Assembly: GCF_002646595.1 (NCBI RefSeq)
Contig: NZ_PDUD01000057.1
Span: 1-61,799, forward strand
DNA from: Flavilitoribacter nigricans DSM 23189 = NBRC 102662
GTDB lineage: Bacteria; Bacteroidota; Bacteroidia; Chitinophagales; Saprospiraceae
DNA length: 61,799 nt
Direction: 5' to 3'
The position numbers and the translations under genes are program-made. Below the pieces are notes generated by a model. It saw only the letters and a list, made by a program, of their open reading frames with translations, made no database searches and had not been told where the DNA came from. Below, piece after piece: positions 33,813-42,627 of the stretch (the stretch's first letter is position 1; the number at the start of each line of letters is the position of its first letter).

Positions 33813-33889
33813 GACGGTTGATGGTTGATGGTTGATGGTGGACGGTCGATGGTCGACGGTTGACGGTGGAGGGTTGAAGGTGGGGTGGT
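33813..33889 (+). repeat. Heptad minisatellite, 11 units
   Basis: Eleven consecutive 7-base units of consensus GAYGGTK (GACGGTT, GATGGTT, GATGGTT, GATGGTG and so on, degrading to GAAGGTG, GGGTGGT at the right). The IS element starts at the next base, and related sequence continues on its other side (35310-35335). Confidence 0.85.
33887..33889 (+). repeat. Target-site duplication, left copy GGT
   Basis: GGT at 33887-33889 is repeated at 35310-35312 on the other side of the element; a 3-bp duplication is usual for IS3-family insertions. In a GGT-rich repeat the match could be chance. Confidence 0.6.
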
Positions 33890-33937
33890 TGTGCGCGCCT
33901 GAAATAGGTTGACAAAAAAACGAGTGTACATGCACTC
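33890..33937 (+). repeat. IS3 left inverted repeat
   Basis: Pairs with 35262-35309 with a few mismatches and one A indel. TTGACA at 33909-33914 may serve as a -35 element. Confidence 0.85.
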
Positions 33938-33959
33938 AAAAAACCTTAAATTCAGGCAC

Positions 33960-34373
33960 ATGAAAAAGTCAAAGAAAACTCGATCTTACCTTCGGGAACG
34001 ACGCTACTTCAGCGAAGATTTTCGTCGATCCCGCGTGAAAGAATATGATGAAGGTCAGACAAGTGTCAGCGAAATTTGTCGGGTGTATGGCGTCACTAAA
34101 TCGGCGGTCTATAAATGGATCAAGAAATATTCGCCTCACTACCAAAAAAGCATTACCAAGGTAGTTGAGGAAAAAAGCGAGACGCAAAAACGCTTGGCTT
34201 TAGAGCAAAAAGTCAAAGAATTAGAACAATTTATTGGCCGTCAGCAGGTTCAGCTCAGTTATTATGAGAGGTTGTTAGCAACAGCTGAACAACGATACAA
34301 TATTGAGCTGGAAAAAAACTCCGACTGGAAGTCCTCGAATGGTTTTTCACACACCGATCCCAACACCAAATGA
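33960..34373 (+). CDS. IS3-family transposase OrfA
   Basis: 137 residues from ATG 33960; a longer frame begins at a TTG inside the inverted repeat (33909) and is less likely. Helix-turn-helix DNA-binding domain: YFSEDFRRSRVKEYDEGQTS then VSEICRVYGVTKSAVYKWIKKY, followed by a leucine-zipper-like coiled coil (LEQKVKELEQFI). It binds the element ends. Its stop overlaps the orfB start as ATGA, so OrfB may be made by re-initiation or frameshifting. Confidence 0.9.
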   Translation: MKKSKKTRSYLRERRYFSEDFRRSRVKEYDEGQTSVSEICRVYGVTKSAVYKWIKKYSPHYQKSITKVVEEKSETQKRLALEQKVKELEQFIGRQQVQLSYYERLLATAEQRYNIELEKNSDWKSSNGFSHTDPNTK

Positions 34374-35245
34374 GTATGGAATCACTCTACCAGGTTGTGG
34401 GGATCAGCCGTCAGGGCTTCCATCAACATCGTCGACGCCTTCAGTGGCAAGAACAGCAAGTGGATTCCATCATTGAACGGGTGAAGCATTATCGGCAATT
34501 CCATCCCCGAATGGGAGCCAGGCCCATCTATCAACTGATGAGTGCCCATAAAAGTGATCAACAATTGATCGAGCATTTGGGGAGGGATAAGTTTGAATCG
34601 ATCTTGATTACCAACGGTTTAGGTATAGAACCAATCCGTATTTTTCATATTACCACTTACAGTGGAGCTTTTAGGTTCCCTAATTTAACCGAAGGGCTGG
34701 AAATTAACGATATCAACCGAGTCTGGATTAGTGATCTGACCTATTACCGACTCTTGGACGGATGGGCTTATCTCACTTTTATTCTGGATCTCTATTCCCG
34801 GCGTTGCCTGGGATATGCGCTATCTCAAACCCTGGAAACTGAGCAAACCACCATGAAAGCTTTGAAAATGGCTCTAAAAACCAGAGGGAAGCATAATTTT
34901 GATCAGCAACTGATCTTTCACTCAGATGGTGGCGGCCAATACTATGATAAAGGCTTCCTGAAACTACTTCGCCAATACCAGATCGTCTCCTCAATGGCCG
35001 AGTGCGTTTATGAAAATCCTCATGTGGAGCGATTTCACAGTACCGCAAAAAATCAATATCTCATCCCCTGGGGTGTCAACTCGGTTTGTCAACTCCAAAA
35101 ACGGATGCCACAGTTCATTAAATTGTATAACCAGATGAAACCACATCGAAGCCTTAAGGGCAAGAGCCCGCTCGATTTTGAAAAGTTTATTCAACAAATT
35201 CCGCTATGTCAAAGACCGGTGGAGTTATTTAAAAAAATAACCTAA
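34370..35245 (+). CDS. IS3-family transposase OrfB, DDE integrase
   Basis: 291 residues. N-terminal helical HTH_21-like region (RMGARPIYQLM), then the rve integrase core with the catalytic acids in WISDLTYY, FHSDGGGQYY and ENPHVERFHST. Intact. It starts 4 bp before the orfA stop (ATGA). It carries out strand transfer, usually as an OrfAB fusion made by -1 frameshifting. Confidence 0.93.
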   Translation: MSMESLYQVVGISRQGFHQHRRRLQWQEQQVDSIIERVKHYRQFHPRMGARPIYQLMSAHKSDQQLIEHLGRDKFESILITNGLGIEPIRIFHITTYSGAFRFPNLTEGLEINDINRVWISDLTYYRLLDGWAYLTFILDLYSRRCLGYALSQTLETEQTTMKALKMALKTRGKHNFDQQLIFHSDGGGQYYDKGFLKLLRQYQIVSSMAECVYENPHVERFHSTAKNQYLIPWGVNSVCQLQKRMPQFIKLYNQMKPHRSLKGKSPLDFEKFIQQIPLCQRPVELFKKIT

Positions 35246-35261
35246 CTTTTATTCATCAAGC

Positions 35262-35309
35262 GAGTGGAATGTACACTCGTTTTGTGTCAACCTATGTTAG
35301 GCGCGCACA
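35262..35309 (+). repeat. IS3 right inverted repeat
   Basis: Reverse complement of the left end with few mismatches; followed by GGT (35310-35312), the right target-site copy. Confidence 0.85.
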
Positions 35310-35397
35310 GGTTGGTGGTTTTGCGGTGGACGGTAGAAAAAATTAGCCGCGAACCCTACGATTCGCGGCTAAGCTGGACTATTTCAATCGCCTGATC

Positions 35398-36603
35398 CTA
35401 CTGTAGGGCCTGGATCTGCTCCAACAGTTTTTCCGTGCCGGAATAATCCATGCCGTCCTTTTTGGCAATTTCGATGGCCTCGTTGGCGTATTTCAGGGCA
35501 TTTTCCTTATCCTTTAATTTCAGGTAAAGGGCCGCCAGCGTATCGTTATTCATGTAGTTACTGTTTTGCTCGACGGAGTTTTTGGCCCAGTCTTTGGCTT
35601 TGGTCAGTACGGCCGGGTCTTCGCTCAGTTCGTATACGCGCCAGGCGAAAGAATTCAGGGTACCCCAGTCGCTGGTCTTATACTTATCCATGTGTTTGAC
35701 AACTGCATCCAGGAATTTCTCCTGATCATCCGCCTCTTTCCCACGGCTCATATTGGTGATCACAAACTCGCCGCCGTATTGCTCGGCCTGCGCTTTGGGG
35801 AACACTTTTTGGTAAACGGTGGAAACGGTAGCTTCATCTGAGAGCTGATCGCGGTGTTTGCGGTAAAGTTCCATCATGGCCGCCCGCTTCAGTTTAGCAT
35901 CTACTTCGGCGATGCCGACGGCCTCACCGAGTTCCTGGCGGTGCTCGATGATGTATTGCAGTAATTCGTCATTCACGTCGTCTCCGGCCATCTCAATGAT
36001 GAATTCCGCATTTTCCGCGGTAGCCCAGTTGTCCTGGGTTTCCAGGTAGAGATCTACGGCCTCTGCCTGCTCCTCCTGCATATAAGCAGCCTGCATGCTC
36101 TTGGCGTATTTTCTCAGAAAAGCGGGTTCGCGGTTCCCTTCTTTGAACTGGCTGATCACCTTACCCAGTTGCTGGTCGGGATCCGTAGCGGCCTCACCCA
36201 GTTGGATGAATTTATCCGCCGACTGGCTGCCCAGCCCCTTGTGGACCATATTTCCCTTACTGTCAATGAACAGGAAAGTCGGATAAGCCCGTACACCATA
36301 AGCCTTGGCAAACAGTAGCCCTTCGCCTTTTTCCATGTCGATCTTTACGTTGACGAAATTTTCATTGTAAAAGTCGCCCACCTTTTCCTGGGTAAATACG
36401 TTTTTGGACATCACCTTACAGGGGCCGCACCAGGTAGTGTAGGCATCCACAAAGATGATCTTATCCTGCTCTTTAGCCAGTTTCAGGGTTTCTTCCCAGT
36501 CGACGTGTTCGAACTGGATACCGGTAGCGGCGGTGTGGTTATCCTGCGCCTCCACCATGAGGAACAGACTGAGCGCGAAAAGTAGACAGGTGATTTTTTT
36601 CAT
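35398..36603 (-). CDS. Thioredoxin-domain protein with TPR-like tail
   Basis: 401 residues with a signal peptide (LLFALSLFLMVEAQ). Thioredoxin fold about 25-135: IIFVDAYTTWCGPCKVMSKNVF with the WCGPC active site and the cis-Pro in VRAYPTFLFIDSKG. The remaining 260 residues are helical, ending in ALKYANEAIEIAKK, similar to TPR repeats. A periplasmic disulfide reductase is likely; the helical part may bind a partner. Monocistronic; the IS element lies just downstream. Confidence 0.9.
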   Translation of the reverse strand: MKKITCLLFALSLFLMVEAQDNHTAATGIQFEHVDWEETLKLAKEQDKIIFVDAYTTWCGPCKVMSKNVFTQEKVGDFYNENFVNVKIDMEKGEGLLFAKAYGVRAYPTFLFIDSKGNMVHKGLGSQSADKFIQLGEAATDPDQQLGKVISQFKEGNREPAFLRKYAKSMQAAYMQEEQAEAVDLYLETQDNWATAENAEFIIEMAGDDVNDELLQYIIEHRQELGEAVGIAEVDAKLKRAAMMELYRKHRDQLSDEATVSTVYQKVFPKAQAEQYGGEFVITNMSRGKEADDQEKFLDAVVKHMDKYKTSDWGTLNSFAWRVYELSEDPAVLTKAKDWAKNSVEQNSNYMNNDTLAALYLKLKDKENALKYANEAIEIAKKDGMDYSGTEKLLEQIQALQ

Positions 36604-36707
36604 AGTGAGAACAAGGTTTGTTGTTAAGAAATGAAATAGAAAGATACGATTTTAAAAATTAAACTGTTCTTTGGTGTCTTACAACAATTTATAACGAAAA
36701 TAGTGCT

Positions 36708-38708
36708 CTATTGCCCCTGCCGGCGCTGCGCCTCAATATTCGGATCGATCTCCTTCGCCCGGTCAATATAGATCTGACCCACCTGGGGCTGGCCGGACTG
36801 AATATAGGCCACGCCCAGATCAAACCAGGCCGTTGCGCTGTTGGGCGTCAGTTCCGTGACCCGGCTGAAATAATCGATGCTTTGCTGGTGCTGGCCGCCC
36901 ATACCGGCGGCTACCCCGAGCAGACGGAGGGTCTCCGCCTCGTTCGGTCGCATTTGCAGGGCCTGCTGGAGGTACTGCGTGGCCAGTTGCAGGTTGCCCC
37001 GGGTTTCGCCGGCATATTTTCCGGCATCCCGGTAGGTGATGGCGAGGTTGTCTTCCGCCAGTTGATCACCCGGTGAAATTTGCAGCGCCTGCTGGTAGGC
37101 GGCTATGGACTGATCGAACTGTTTGAGATAATTATAGGCATTACCCAGCAGGACATAAGCTCCCTTATAGGTAGGATGCAGGCGGATGGCTTCCTGCAGG
37201 TGCCCGACGGCCTCCTGCCACATAGCCTGTTGGGTGCTCTCGTTCCCGGGTTTGAGCGACTGGGTGAGCAGTTCTCCGCCCATGGCATTGCGCAGTTTGG
37301 CGCTATTCGGTGAATGGTAAATATCCGTGGAGAAAAGGGTGAAATTGTCTTCCCAGGCCTGGTTGCGCACTACCGTTTTGATGCCGAACAGCAGGGCTAT
37401 CAGACTTATACTCGCGAAAACGGGTACCAGCTTTTCTCCCAGCTGTTTTTGCAACCGCCAGGCCAGTATGGCTATCGCCAGACAAAAGCCCACAGAAGGC
37501 ATAAAAATGAGGCGCTCGGACATATTGGTACCCACCGGGAAGAGAATATTGGAAACAATGGAGATCGTCAGTAAAAAGAACAGGATACTGTAGCTGACCG
37601 GATCCCGGCGCCGGAATCCCCGGACGGCGTAAACGATCAGACCGATATAGGCGATCAGGCTGAGCAATACCTGCCAGTCTCCCCAACTCATCAGGTAAAT
37701 ATGTTTAGGGTAGTAATCGTGCGTGAGCGGATGGGGAAAGACGAGCAGCTGCAGGTATTTTCCCAAAGTATAGAGAATGGTGGCCATTTTCTCCCCAAAA
37801 CTGAAGGGCACCCACTGGGTGCCTACGATCTTGAGAAAGGGATTGTTCATCAGTTCCCGGGGGGCTTCACCCAGCGAAAAACCCAGAATGGAAAAGCGAA
37901 TGACGAGGAAGACCACCGCCGCTACCGCCAGTGGCGCCAGCTGCTTCAGGATATTTCCGGTCTTGGCTTTGGTGAAAAAGTAGAAAGTCAGTGGGACCAC
38001 GGCCAGAAAAGTGATGGCATTTTCCTTGCTGAGCAGGGCCGCAAAGAAAAGGACGCCGGCGAGTAGGTTCCAGCGCGGTTTCTTCTCCAGGTAGGCCCGC
38101 AGGCAAAAATAGAGGGCACTGAGACTGCCGAGTAGGGAGATGATCTCATCGCGCCCCTTGATATTGGCTACGACCTCCGTATGGATCGGATGGGCCACAA
38201 AAAGCAGCGTGGCGGCCAGGGCGACAAAGTAGGCTTTCCCCGCACTGAAACGCAAGCGAAAAAGGCGCAACAGCAATAAATAAAGCACGATGCCGGTGAG
38301 TCCGAAATACAGGATATTCATCAGGTGACCCACCCAAGGCTGGGTACCGAATAGCTGAACTTCTATCGCAAACAGCAGCAGGGTGAACGGCCGGTAACGC
38401 CCGCCGGCTACCAGCTGGGCTTTACCTTCCTCCTTGAAAAAGCCGAAAAAGGTATCCTTGCTCAGAATACCCGGAAATCCGCTGATCCCTTCGGAAGTAT
38501 ACATATTCTCGGTGATAACGATAGCATCATCGAGGGCATAGTCGTGGGATAAGGTATTTGCGTAAAGTAAAAAGGCCAGACTGAAGATCGCGATCAGATG
38601 CAGCCTTTGATTGGTGAGCCAGGCCGGGAATGATTCCGTGCCGGAAGTAACCGAAACCTGGGGGCGCGCACCGGTCTTTTTACCTTTGGATATTTTCTTT
38701 CGGGACAT
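36708..38708 (-). CDS. TMTC-like membrane protein with TPR repeats
   Basis: 666 residues. A basic cytoplasmic tail, then about ten membrane helices (about 30-430) with NTLSHDYALDDAIVITEN in the first loop, the arrangement of TMTC/GT-C glycosyltransferases, whose DD motif in the first luminal loop is catalytic. Then four or so TPR repeats (about 475-665: AYVLLGNAYNYLKQFDQSIAAY and similar). Eukaryotic TMTC proteins add mannose to proteins; bacterial members are mostly uncharacterised. A role in protein or lipid glycosylation is an inference from fold. Confidence 0.85.
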   Translation of the reverse strand: MSRKKISKGKKTGARPQVSVTSGTESFPAWLTNQRLHLIAIFSLAFLLYANTLSHDYALDDAIVITENMYTSEGISGFPGILSKDTFFGFFKEEGKAQLVAGGRYRPFTLLLFAIEVQLFGTQPWVGHLMNILYFGLTGIVLYLLLLRLFRLRFSAGKAYFVALAATLLFVAHPIHTEVVANIKGRDEIISLLGSLSALYFCLRAYLEKKPRWNLLAGVLFFAALLSKENAITFLAVVPLTFYFFTKAKTGNILKQLAPLAVAAVVFLVIRFSILGFSLGEAPRELMNNPFLKIVGTQWVPFSFGEKMATILYTLGKYLQLLVFPHPLTHDYYPKHIYLMSWGDWQVLLSLIAYIGLIVYAVRGFRRRDPVSYSILFFLLTISIVSNILFPVGTNMSERLIFMPSVGFCLAIAILAWRLQKQLGEKLVPVFASISLIALLFGIKTVVRNQAWEDNFTLFSTDIYHSPNSAKLRNAMGGELLTQSLKPGNESTQQAMWQEAVGHLQEAIRLHPTYKGAYVLLGNAYNYLKQFDQSIAAYQQALQISPGDQLAEDNLAITYRDAGKYAGETRGNLQLATQYLQQALQMRPNEAETLRLLGVAAGMGGQHQQSIDYFSRVTELTPNSATAWFDLGVAYIQSGQPQVGQIYIDRAKEIDPNIEAQRRQGQ

Positions 38709-39065
38709 AAAATAGAGACCATTTGAATCCCGAAGATAATAAGAAATTTAAGAGCTGTTCAGGGAATTGTCGCCAGGGGACGGAACGGAAGAAATATCGG
38801 TAATAAAAAGCTGGGAGAATGGGACAGGTAAGGAATAAAGAGGCTGGTTCCGCACCGGAGGATCACCTTCGGCGGAAGGAAGTGTAAGGGTTCGATAGTG
38901 GGGATCAGCCGCAGTCAACTACTGCCTTCAAATTGTCGCGGGCCGATCAGCGATAAAAGATCAGGTAAGGGGGAACCGGGCGCACTGCTCAGTCGCTCCC
39001 TTACCTATTCTTCTGGTTGGGTGATTTGCCGGTATGGTTTCGGCAAAAGAAACGGAGTAAGGCTG
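38709..39065. other. Intergenic region with terminator hairpin
   Basis: No gene supported. AGGTAAGGG (38963-38971) pairs with CCCTTACCT (38998-39006); read on the minus strand it is followed by GATCTTTTATC and lies 60 bases past the cold-shock gene, a likely weak terminator. Confidence 0.5.
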
Positions 39066-39305
39066 CTATCCAATAACGCGTACGTCAGCGGCGTGCAAGC
39101 CTTTTTCGCTGAATTGGAGGACAAATTGCACTTGGTCTCCTTTGGTTACTTTATCCTTGAGTTCGGAGGCATGGACGAAAACGTCCTTGGTCGTCAGTTT
39201 GGATTGGATAAAGCCGTAGCCCTTGCGGGTGTTGAAGGATTTGATGCGGCCAATTTTTTCTAGTCGTTTTTCCGTTTTGAAATAGGATTTTACTTTGCTT
39301 AACAT
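39066..39305 (-). CDS. Cold-shock domain protein
   Basis: 79 residues with a basic N-terminal extension (KSYFKTEKRLEKI) before a CSD barrel. The RNA-binding motifs are present as KGYGFIQ (RNP1) and DVFVHASEL (RNP2). It binds single-stranded nucleic acid in the cytoplasm and acts as an RNA chaperone. The leader region 39306-39531 has strong hairpins (39397-39419 and 39464-39479), in keeping with the structured leaders of other cold-shock genes. Confidence 0.92.
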   Translation of the reverse strand: MLSKVKSYFKTEKRLEKIGRIKSFNTRKGYGFIQSKLTTKDVFVHASELKDKVTKGDQVQFVLQFSEKGLHAADVRVIG

Positions 39306-39396
39306 GGTTTATAAAATTGTTTGAACTCGAGGTCAGGGTCTATGGGTATATTCCGGAAAGTCGCCGGTGGGAGGACGGGACCCGGATGCTCCGTCG

Positions 39397-39479
39397 TTTA
39401 CGGACAAAATGTCGGTAAATAACGGAGCAACGGAGCCGTGGGTGCACTCAGCAGAGCGTCACCTAGTGCCAAGGCACTA
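39397..39479 (-). promoter_or_regulatory. Structured leader of cold-shock gene
   Basis: TTTACGGACAAAATGTCGGTAAA (split: arms TTTACGGACA and TGTCGGTAAA, one mismatch) at 39397-39419 and TAGTGCC-AA-GGCACTA at 39464-39479, the latter nested in GAGCG/CGCTC. These may form in the 5' leader of the cold-shock mRNA; the distal one may instead end the upstream sigma transcript. Confidence 0.4.
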
Positions 39480-39531
39480 TCCTGAAAGCGCTCCCGGAGG
39501 ATGCTAATTTGTTCGGACCTAACCTCATCAA

Positions 39532-40389
39532 TTAAATTTCGGGTATCATTTTAGAATGCCGCGAGCGCAGACGGCGCAGGCCGCGTTCTTTGATCTGGCG
39601 GACTCTTTCCCGGCTGAGGCCTACGTAATCACCGATCTCATCCAGGCTTTGCGGATGTTTGTAACCAATGCCGAAATACATAGCCAGCACGGTTTTGGTA
39701 CGGGGTGGCAGGGTGTCGAGTAATTCCCGTACTTCGATCTCCTGGGATTCGCGGACGGATAATTCGTGGTCCGGACTGGGGATGATACTGTCGGTCATCA
39801 GGTTCATCAGCGAAGTATCGCCCTCGCTGTCGACCGGAGCATCCAGTGATTTACACTTCTTATAATTTTCCAGGCTCTTTTTAACGATATGCAGACTGAG
39901 GCCGGTTGCCTCTACGATCTCTTCGTAGGTCGGCTGGCGGTTATGGGTTTGCAGGAAAGATTCCGTTTCCCGCATGATCTTACTGGTATTAGTCTGCTGG
40001 TTGGCCGGTAAGCGGATCTTTCTGGATTTCCGGGAAATGGCTTCTAATATAGATTGACGGATCCACCACACCGCATAGGAGATGAATTTGAAACCTCTGG
40101 TCTCATCGAAACGACGGGCGGCTTTGATCAGCCCGAGATTACCTTCGTTGATCAGATCTCCCAAAGCAAGGCCAAGATGCTGGTACTGTTTGGCTACGGA
40201 TACTACGAAACGGAGGTTGTGGGCCACGATCTTATCCAGCGAACCGGGCTTGCCGTCACGGTAATCCTTAAAAAGTTCGAGCTCGCCCTCGGGGGTCAGC
40301 ACTTCATAGCGGGAAATCTCTGTGAGGTATTTTTCAATGGACTTTTCGTCCCTGCGGGTAATGGAGTTAGTTATTACTAATGCTCTCAT
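39532..40389 (-). CDS. RpoD/SigA-family RNA polymerase sigma factor
   Basis: 285 residues, without region 1.1, as in Bacteroidota sigma-A. Region 1.2 (KYLTEISRYEVLTPEGELEL), region 2 with NLRFVVSVAKQYQ, DLINEGNLGLIKAARRFDETRGFKF (in part) and ISYAVWWIRQSI for -10 recognition; region 3; region 4 with LDEIGDYVGLSRERVRQIKE. The stretch after region 2.4 (KSRKIRLPANQQTNTSKI) differs from the common RLPLN of the main sigma, so it may be the housekeeping factor or a close paralogue (group 2). One gene on its own transcript. Confidence 0.9.
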   Translation of the reverse strand: MRALVITNSITRRDEKSIEKYLTEISRYEVLTPEGELELFKDYRDGKPGSLDKIVAHNLRFVVSVAKQYQHLGLALGDLINEGNLGLIKAARRFDETRGFKFISYAVWWIRQSILEAISRKSRKIRLPANQQTNTSKIMRETESFLQTHNRQPTYEEIVEATGLSLHIVKKSLENYKKCKSLDAPVDSEGDTSLMNLMTDSIIPSPDHELSVRESQEIEVRELLDTLPPRTKTVLAMYFGIGYKHPQSLDEIGDYVGLSRERVRQIKERGLRRLRSRHSKMIPEI

Positions 40390-40882
40390 ACGTTTGTTTG
40401 AATAAGTAATGGATAATGATTAAAAAATTGGGGTCAAGGCATCTAACACAAAAAAAGACGATCACTTTCATCTCCGACGATGGAAAGGATTTGTCATTTC
40501 AGGCTTGAAGTGTTCTAATTAACTCATTAACGGAATTGAGGTCCGATAACCAAAATGGTAGATGCTGAAAGTAAAAAGGTAATGCAAGTCCGTACTATAA
40601 TGCTCACTAAAAAATCGTGGAAAATTGCGGCAAAGCGGAGTGCTCTGTTCCTGGCAATTTCAGTACTTGCAGACGTAATTAGGCATCACCTATCGAAAAG
40701 TGTACTTAGTAGAACCGATAGGAGTGAAAACTGGAAATATCAGATGAATTGTGTTCGGAGATATCTAAGAAATCGCTGTATTTATTTGCCATAACAACTT
40801 TTTAACACATCGGGTACGAATTAGTTGTCTTAAAGTAGGACTTTTTTTCAAAAAAGCAAAAAAAGTCGCAAATAGCTGTAAA
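40390..40882. other. Intergenic region between sigma and LytR-type genes
   Basis: About 490 bp. A 79-codon plus-strand frame (40555-40794) is not convincing. GACTTTTTTT (40839-40848) and AAAAAAAGTC (40858-40867) form an A/T stem just past the response-regulator stop, the probable terminator of that operon. Confidence 0.5.
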
Positions 40883-41563
40883 TCAGGCTAGTTTGGTCAG
40901 TAATTGCTCCCGGTTAGCCTGAGCTACGGGAATGGATTGCCGGTTGATGAATACCAGGTTTCCCTCCATATATTCCACCTTATCCAGAGCAATAATGTAG
41001 GAGCGGTGCACCCGCAGGAAGGACTGATCCGGCAGCATTTTTTCCAGATTGCTCAACTTCTCTTTCGGGGTGATCACCTTGTCGGAGCAAACGATCTTAA
41101 CGTAATCGCCGTAGGCCTGCAGGTAAAGCAGTTCGTCCAGAGGCAGGCGGTACAGTTTGCGGTCCGCCTTCACCAGCAGATGGCGCGTTTCTTCCGTAGC
41201 ATGGGCCGGCTGATTTTGCGTGCGGTGGGCCTTTTCCACGGCTTTCAGGAAACGCCCGGGGGCAATGGGTTTCACCAGATAGTCCACCGCTTCGACTTCG
41301 AATCCCTCCACGGCATACTCGGGATAGGCCGTGGTAAAGATCACCTTAGGAGGGCGGGCCAGGGACCGGATCAGCGCCAGGCCGGAGAGCTCCGGCATGT
41401 TGATGTCCAGCAGGATGAGGTCTACTTCGTGTTGCTGCAAATAGGCAAAAGCCTCCAGCGGATCGGTAAAGCTGGCGGTCAGCTGCAGCAGTGGATTGAG
41501 CTTAACGTATTTTTCCAGCACTCTGACGGCCAGATGTTCATCGTCGATTATTATGGTGCGCAC
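40883..41563 (-). CDS. LytTR-family response regulator
   Basis: 226 residues, GTG start. Receiver domain: IIIDDEHLAVRVLEKY, phospho-acceptor in DLILLDINMPELSG, VIFTTAYPEYAVEGF, and Lys in DYLVKPIAPG. C-terminal LytTR DNA-binding domain (about 128-226): YLQAYGDYVKIV, KLSNLEKMLPDQSFLRVHRSYI. It starts 11 bp after the kinase gene and is its partner. The output genes are not evident here. Confidence 0.95.
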   Translation of the reverse strand: MRTIIIDDEHLAVRVLEKYVKLNPLLQLTASFTDPLEAFAYLQQHEVDLILLDINMPELSGLALIRSLARPPKVIFTTAYPEYAVEGFEVEAVDYLVKPIAPGRFLKAVEKAHRTQNQPAHATEETRHLLVKADRKLYRLPLDELLYLQAYGDYVKIVCSDKVITPKEKLSNLEKMLPDQSFLRVHRSYIIALDKVEYMEGNLVFINRQSIPVAQANREQLLTKLA

Positions 41564-41574
41564 TTCAAAATAAT

Positions 41575-42627
41575 TTACGGGGTAAAATGTAAAGTCATGT
41601 CCACTTCAAAACTGTCGGCATCCTCGCGGATATCCAGTTGATGCCGGCCAGGATACAACAATTCCAGCCTTTTGCGGACATTTTCCAGACCAATGCCCCC
41701 AACCACTGGAAGTACAGGCGCATCGTCCGGGCCGTTTGGAGCTATCGTGTTGCGGATATGGAACTCCAAACCTTGTTCCTGCCCCACAAAGCTGATGTGG
41801 ATCGCAGCATCCCGGGCCCTGCCTTTCAATCCGTGTTTGAAACTGTTTTCAATGAAGGGAATAAAAAGCAGCGGCGCTACTTGTTGCGCTTCCGTGATAC
41901 CGTTGACCGAAAGTTCAATCTGTACCTCCGGACCGGCTTTCAAACGTTGCAGGGCCAGGTAGTTTTGGATGTATTCCAGCTCTTTGGTGAGCGGTACGTG
42001 CGGGGCCTGGCATTCGTATAGCATATAGCGTAAGTTATCCGAAAGTTGCAGCAGGTAGGCCGGCACCTTTTCATCGGCGTCCAGCGCCAGGGAATAGACA
42101 TTATTCAGGCTGTTGAAAAGAAAGTGGGGATCCAGTTGGGCCCGGAGTGCCTGCAGTTCGGCGTCCAGTTTTTCGCGTTCCAGCCGGTTGATCTGTTTTT
42201 CCTTGTTGGCCAGGTCAAACCAGGACTTGGATAGTTTAAACAGCGTACTGGCCACCGCGTAGATCAGCATGAACTGCAGCAGTTCCCCGTTCCGGTAATA
42301 GCTGATGAAAAAATAATCGGGAAACAGCCAGTCCGCCAGATAGTCGAAAGTCAGGTGGTTGATCGCCACGCCCAGTACCAGTACCAGCAAAAAGCTCAGA
42401 CCGTACACCAGATAGCGGCCGGGTTTAAGCAGCCGGGGGATCAATAGCCAAAGCTGAAAGTACACCACTACCCAGAGGCTGATCTGAAACAGGGCGGTAT
42501 AGATCAGGTCGGAGGTGGTATTTTCCGGGCTCTGGTTAAAGATCCGAAACAGGACGTAGGTGGATAAGATCCAGAACCCCCCGTGTTGTAACCAGGGGTG
42601 CTGGATCAGTTTTTTCCAATCGATCAT
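41575..42627 (-). CDS. LytS-type sensor histidine kinase
   Basis: 350 residues from the ATG at 42627, which overlaps the previous stop as TGATG, a translational-coupling arrangement. Four membrane helices in residues 10-145, a short coiled coil (NKEKQINRLEREKLDAELQ), then the His_kinase domain with the phospho-acceptor His in QLDPHFLFNSLNNVYSL and a HATPase with PLLFIPFIENSFKHGL and GIGLENVRKRL. It has no large extracytoplasmic sensor; the lipoprotein encoded just upstream could supply sensing. Middle gene of a three-gene operon. Confidence 0.94.
   Translation of the reverse strand: MIDWKKLIQHPWLQHGGFWILSTYVLFRIFNQSPENTTSDLIYTALFQISLWVVVYFQLWLLIPRLLKPGRYLVYGLSFLLVLVLGVAINHLTFDYLADWLFPDYFFISYYRNGELLQFMLIYAVASTLFKLSKSWFDLANKEKQINRLEREKLDAELQALRAQLDPHFLFNSLNNVYSLALDADEKVPAYLLQLSDNLRYMLYECQAPHVPLTKELEYIQNYLALQRLKAGPEVQIELSVNGITEAQQVAPLLFIPFIENSFKHGLKGRARDAAIHISFVGQEQGLEFHIRNTIAPNGPDDAPVLPVVGGIGLENVRKRLELLYPGRHQLDIREDADSFEVDMTLHFTP

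Larger units (their letters stand above)
33890..35309 (+). mobile_element. IS3-family insertion sequence, complete
   Basis: 1420 bp, bounded by imperfect inverted repeats of about 48 bp (33890-33937 and 35262-35309) that start TGTGCGCGCC and share ATAGGTTGACA and CGAGTGTACAT. The ends are 5'-TG...CA-3' as in IS3. It holds two overlapping frames, orfA and orfB, with an intact DDE set, and is flanked by GGT duplications. Base composition is visibly more AT-rich than neighbouring genes. Each end carries a subterminal GAGTG/CACTC hairpin, a likely transposase site. It inserted at the edge of a non-coding repeat, so no gene is broken. Confidence 0.92.

Noticed and set aside
40555-40794. 79-codon plus-strand frame
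   Set aside because: Basic low-information sequence in AT-rich intergenic DNA.
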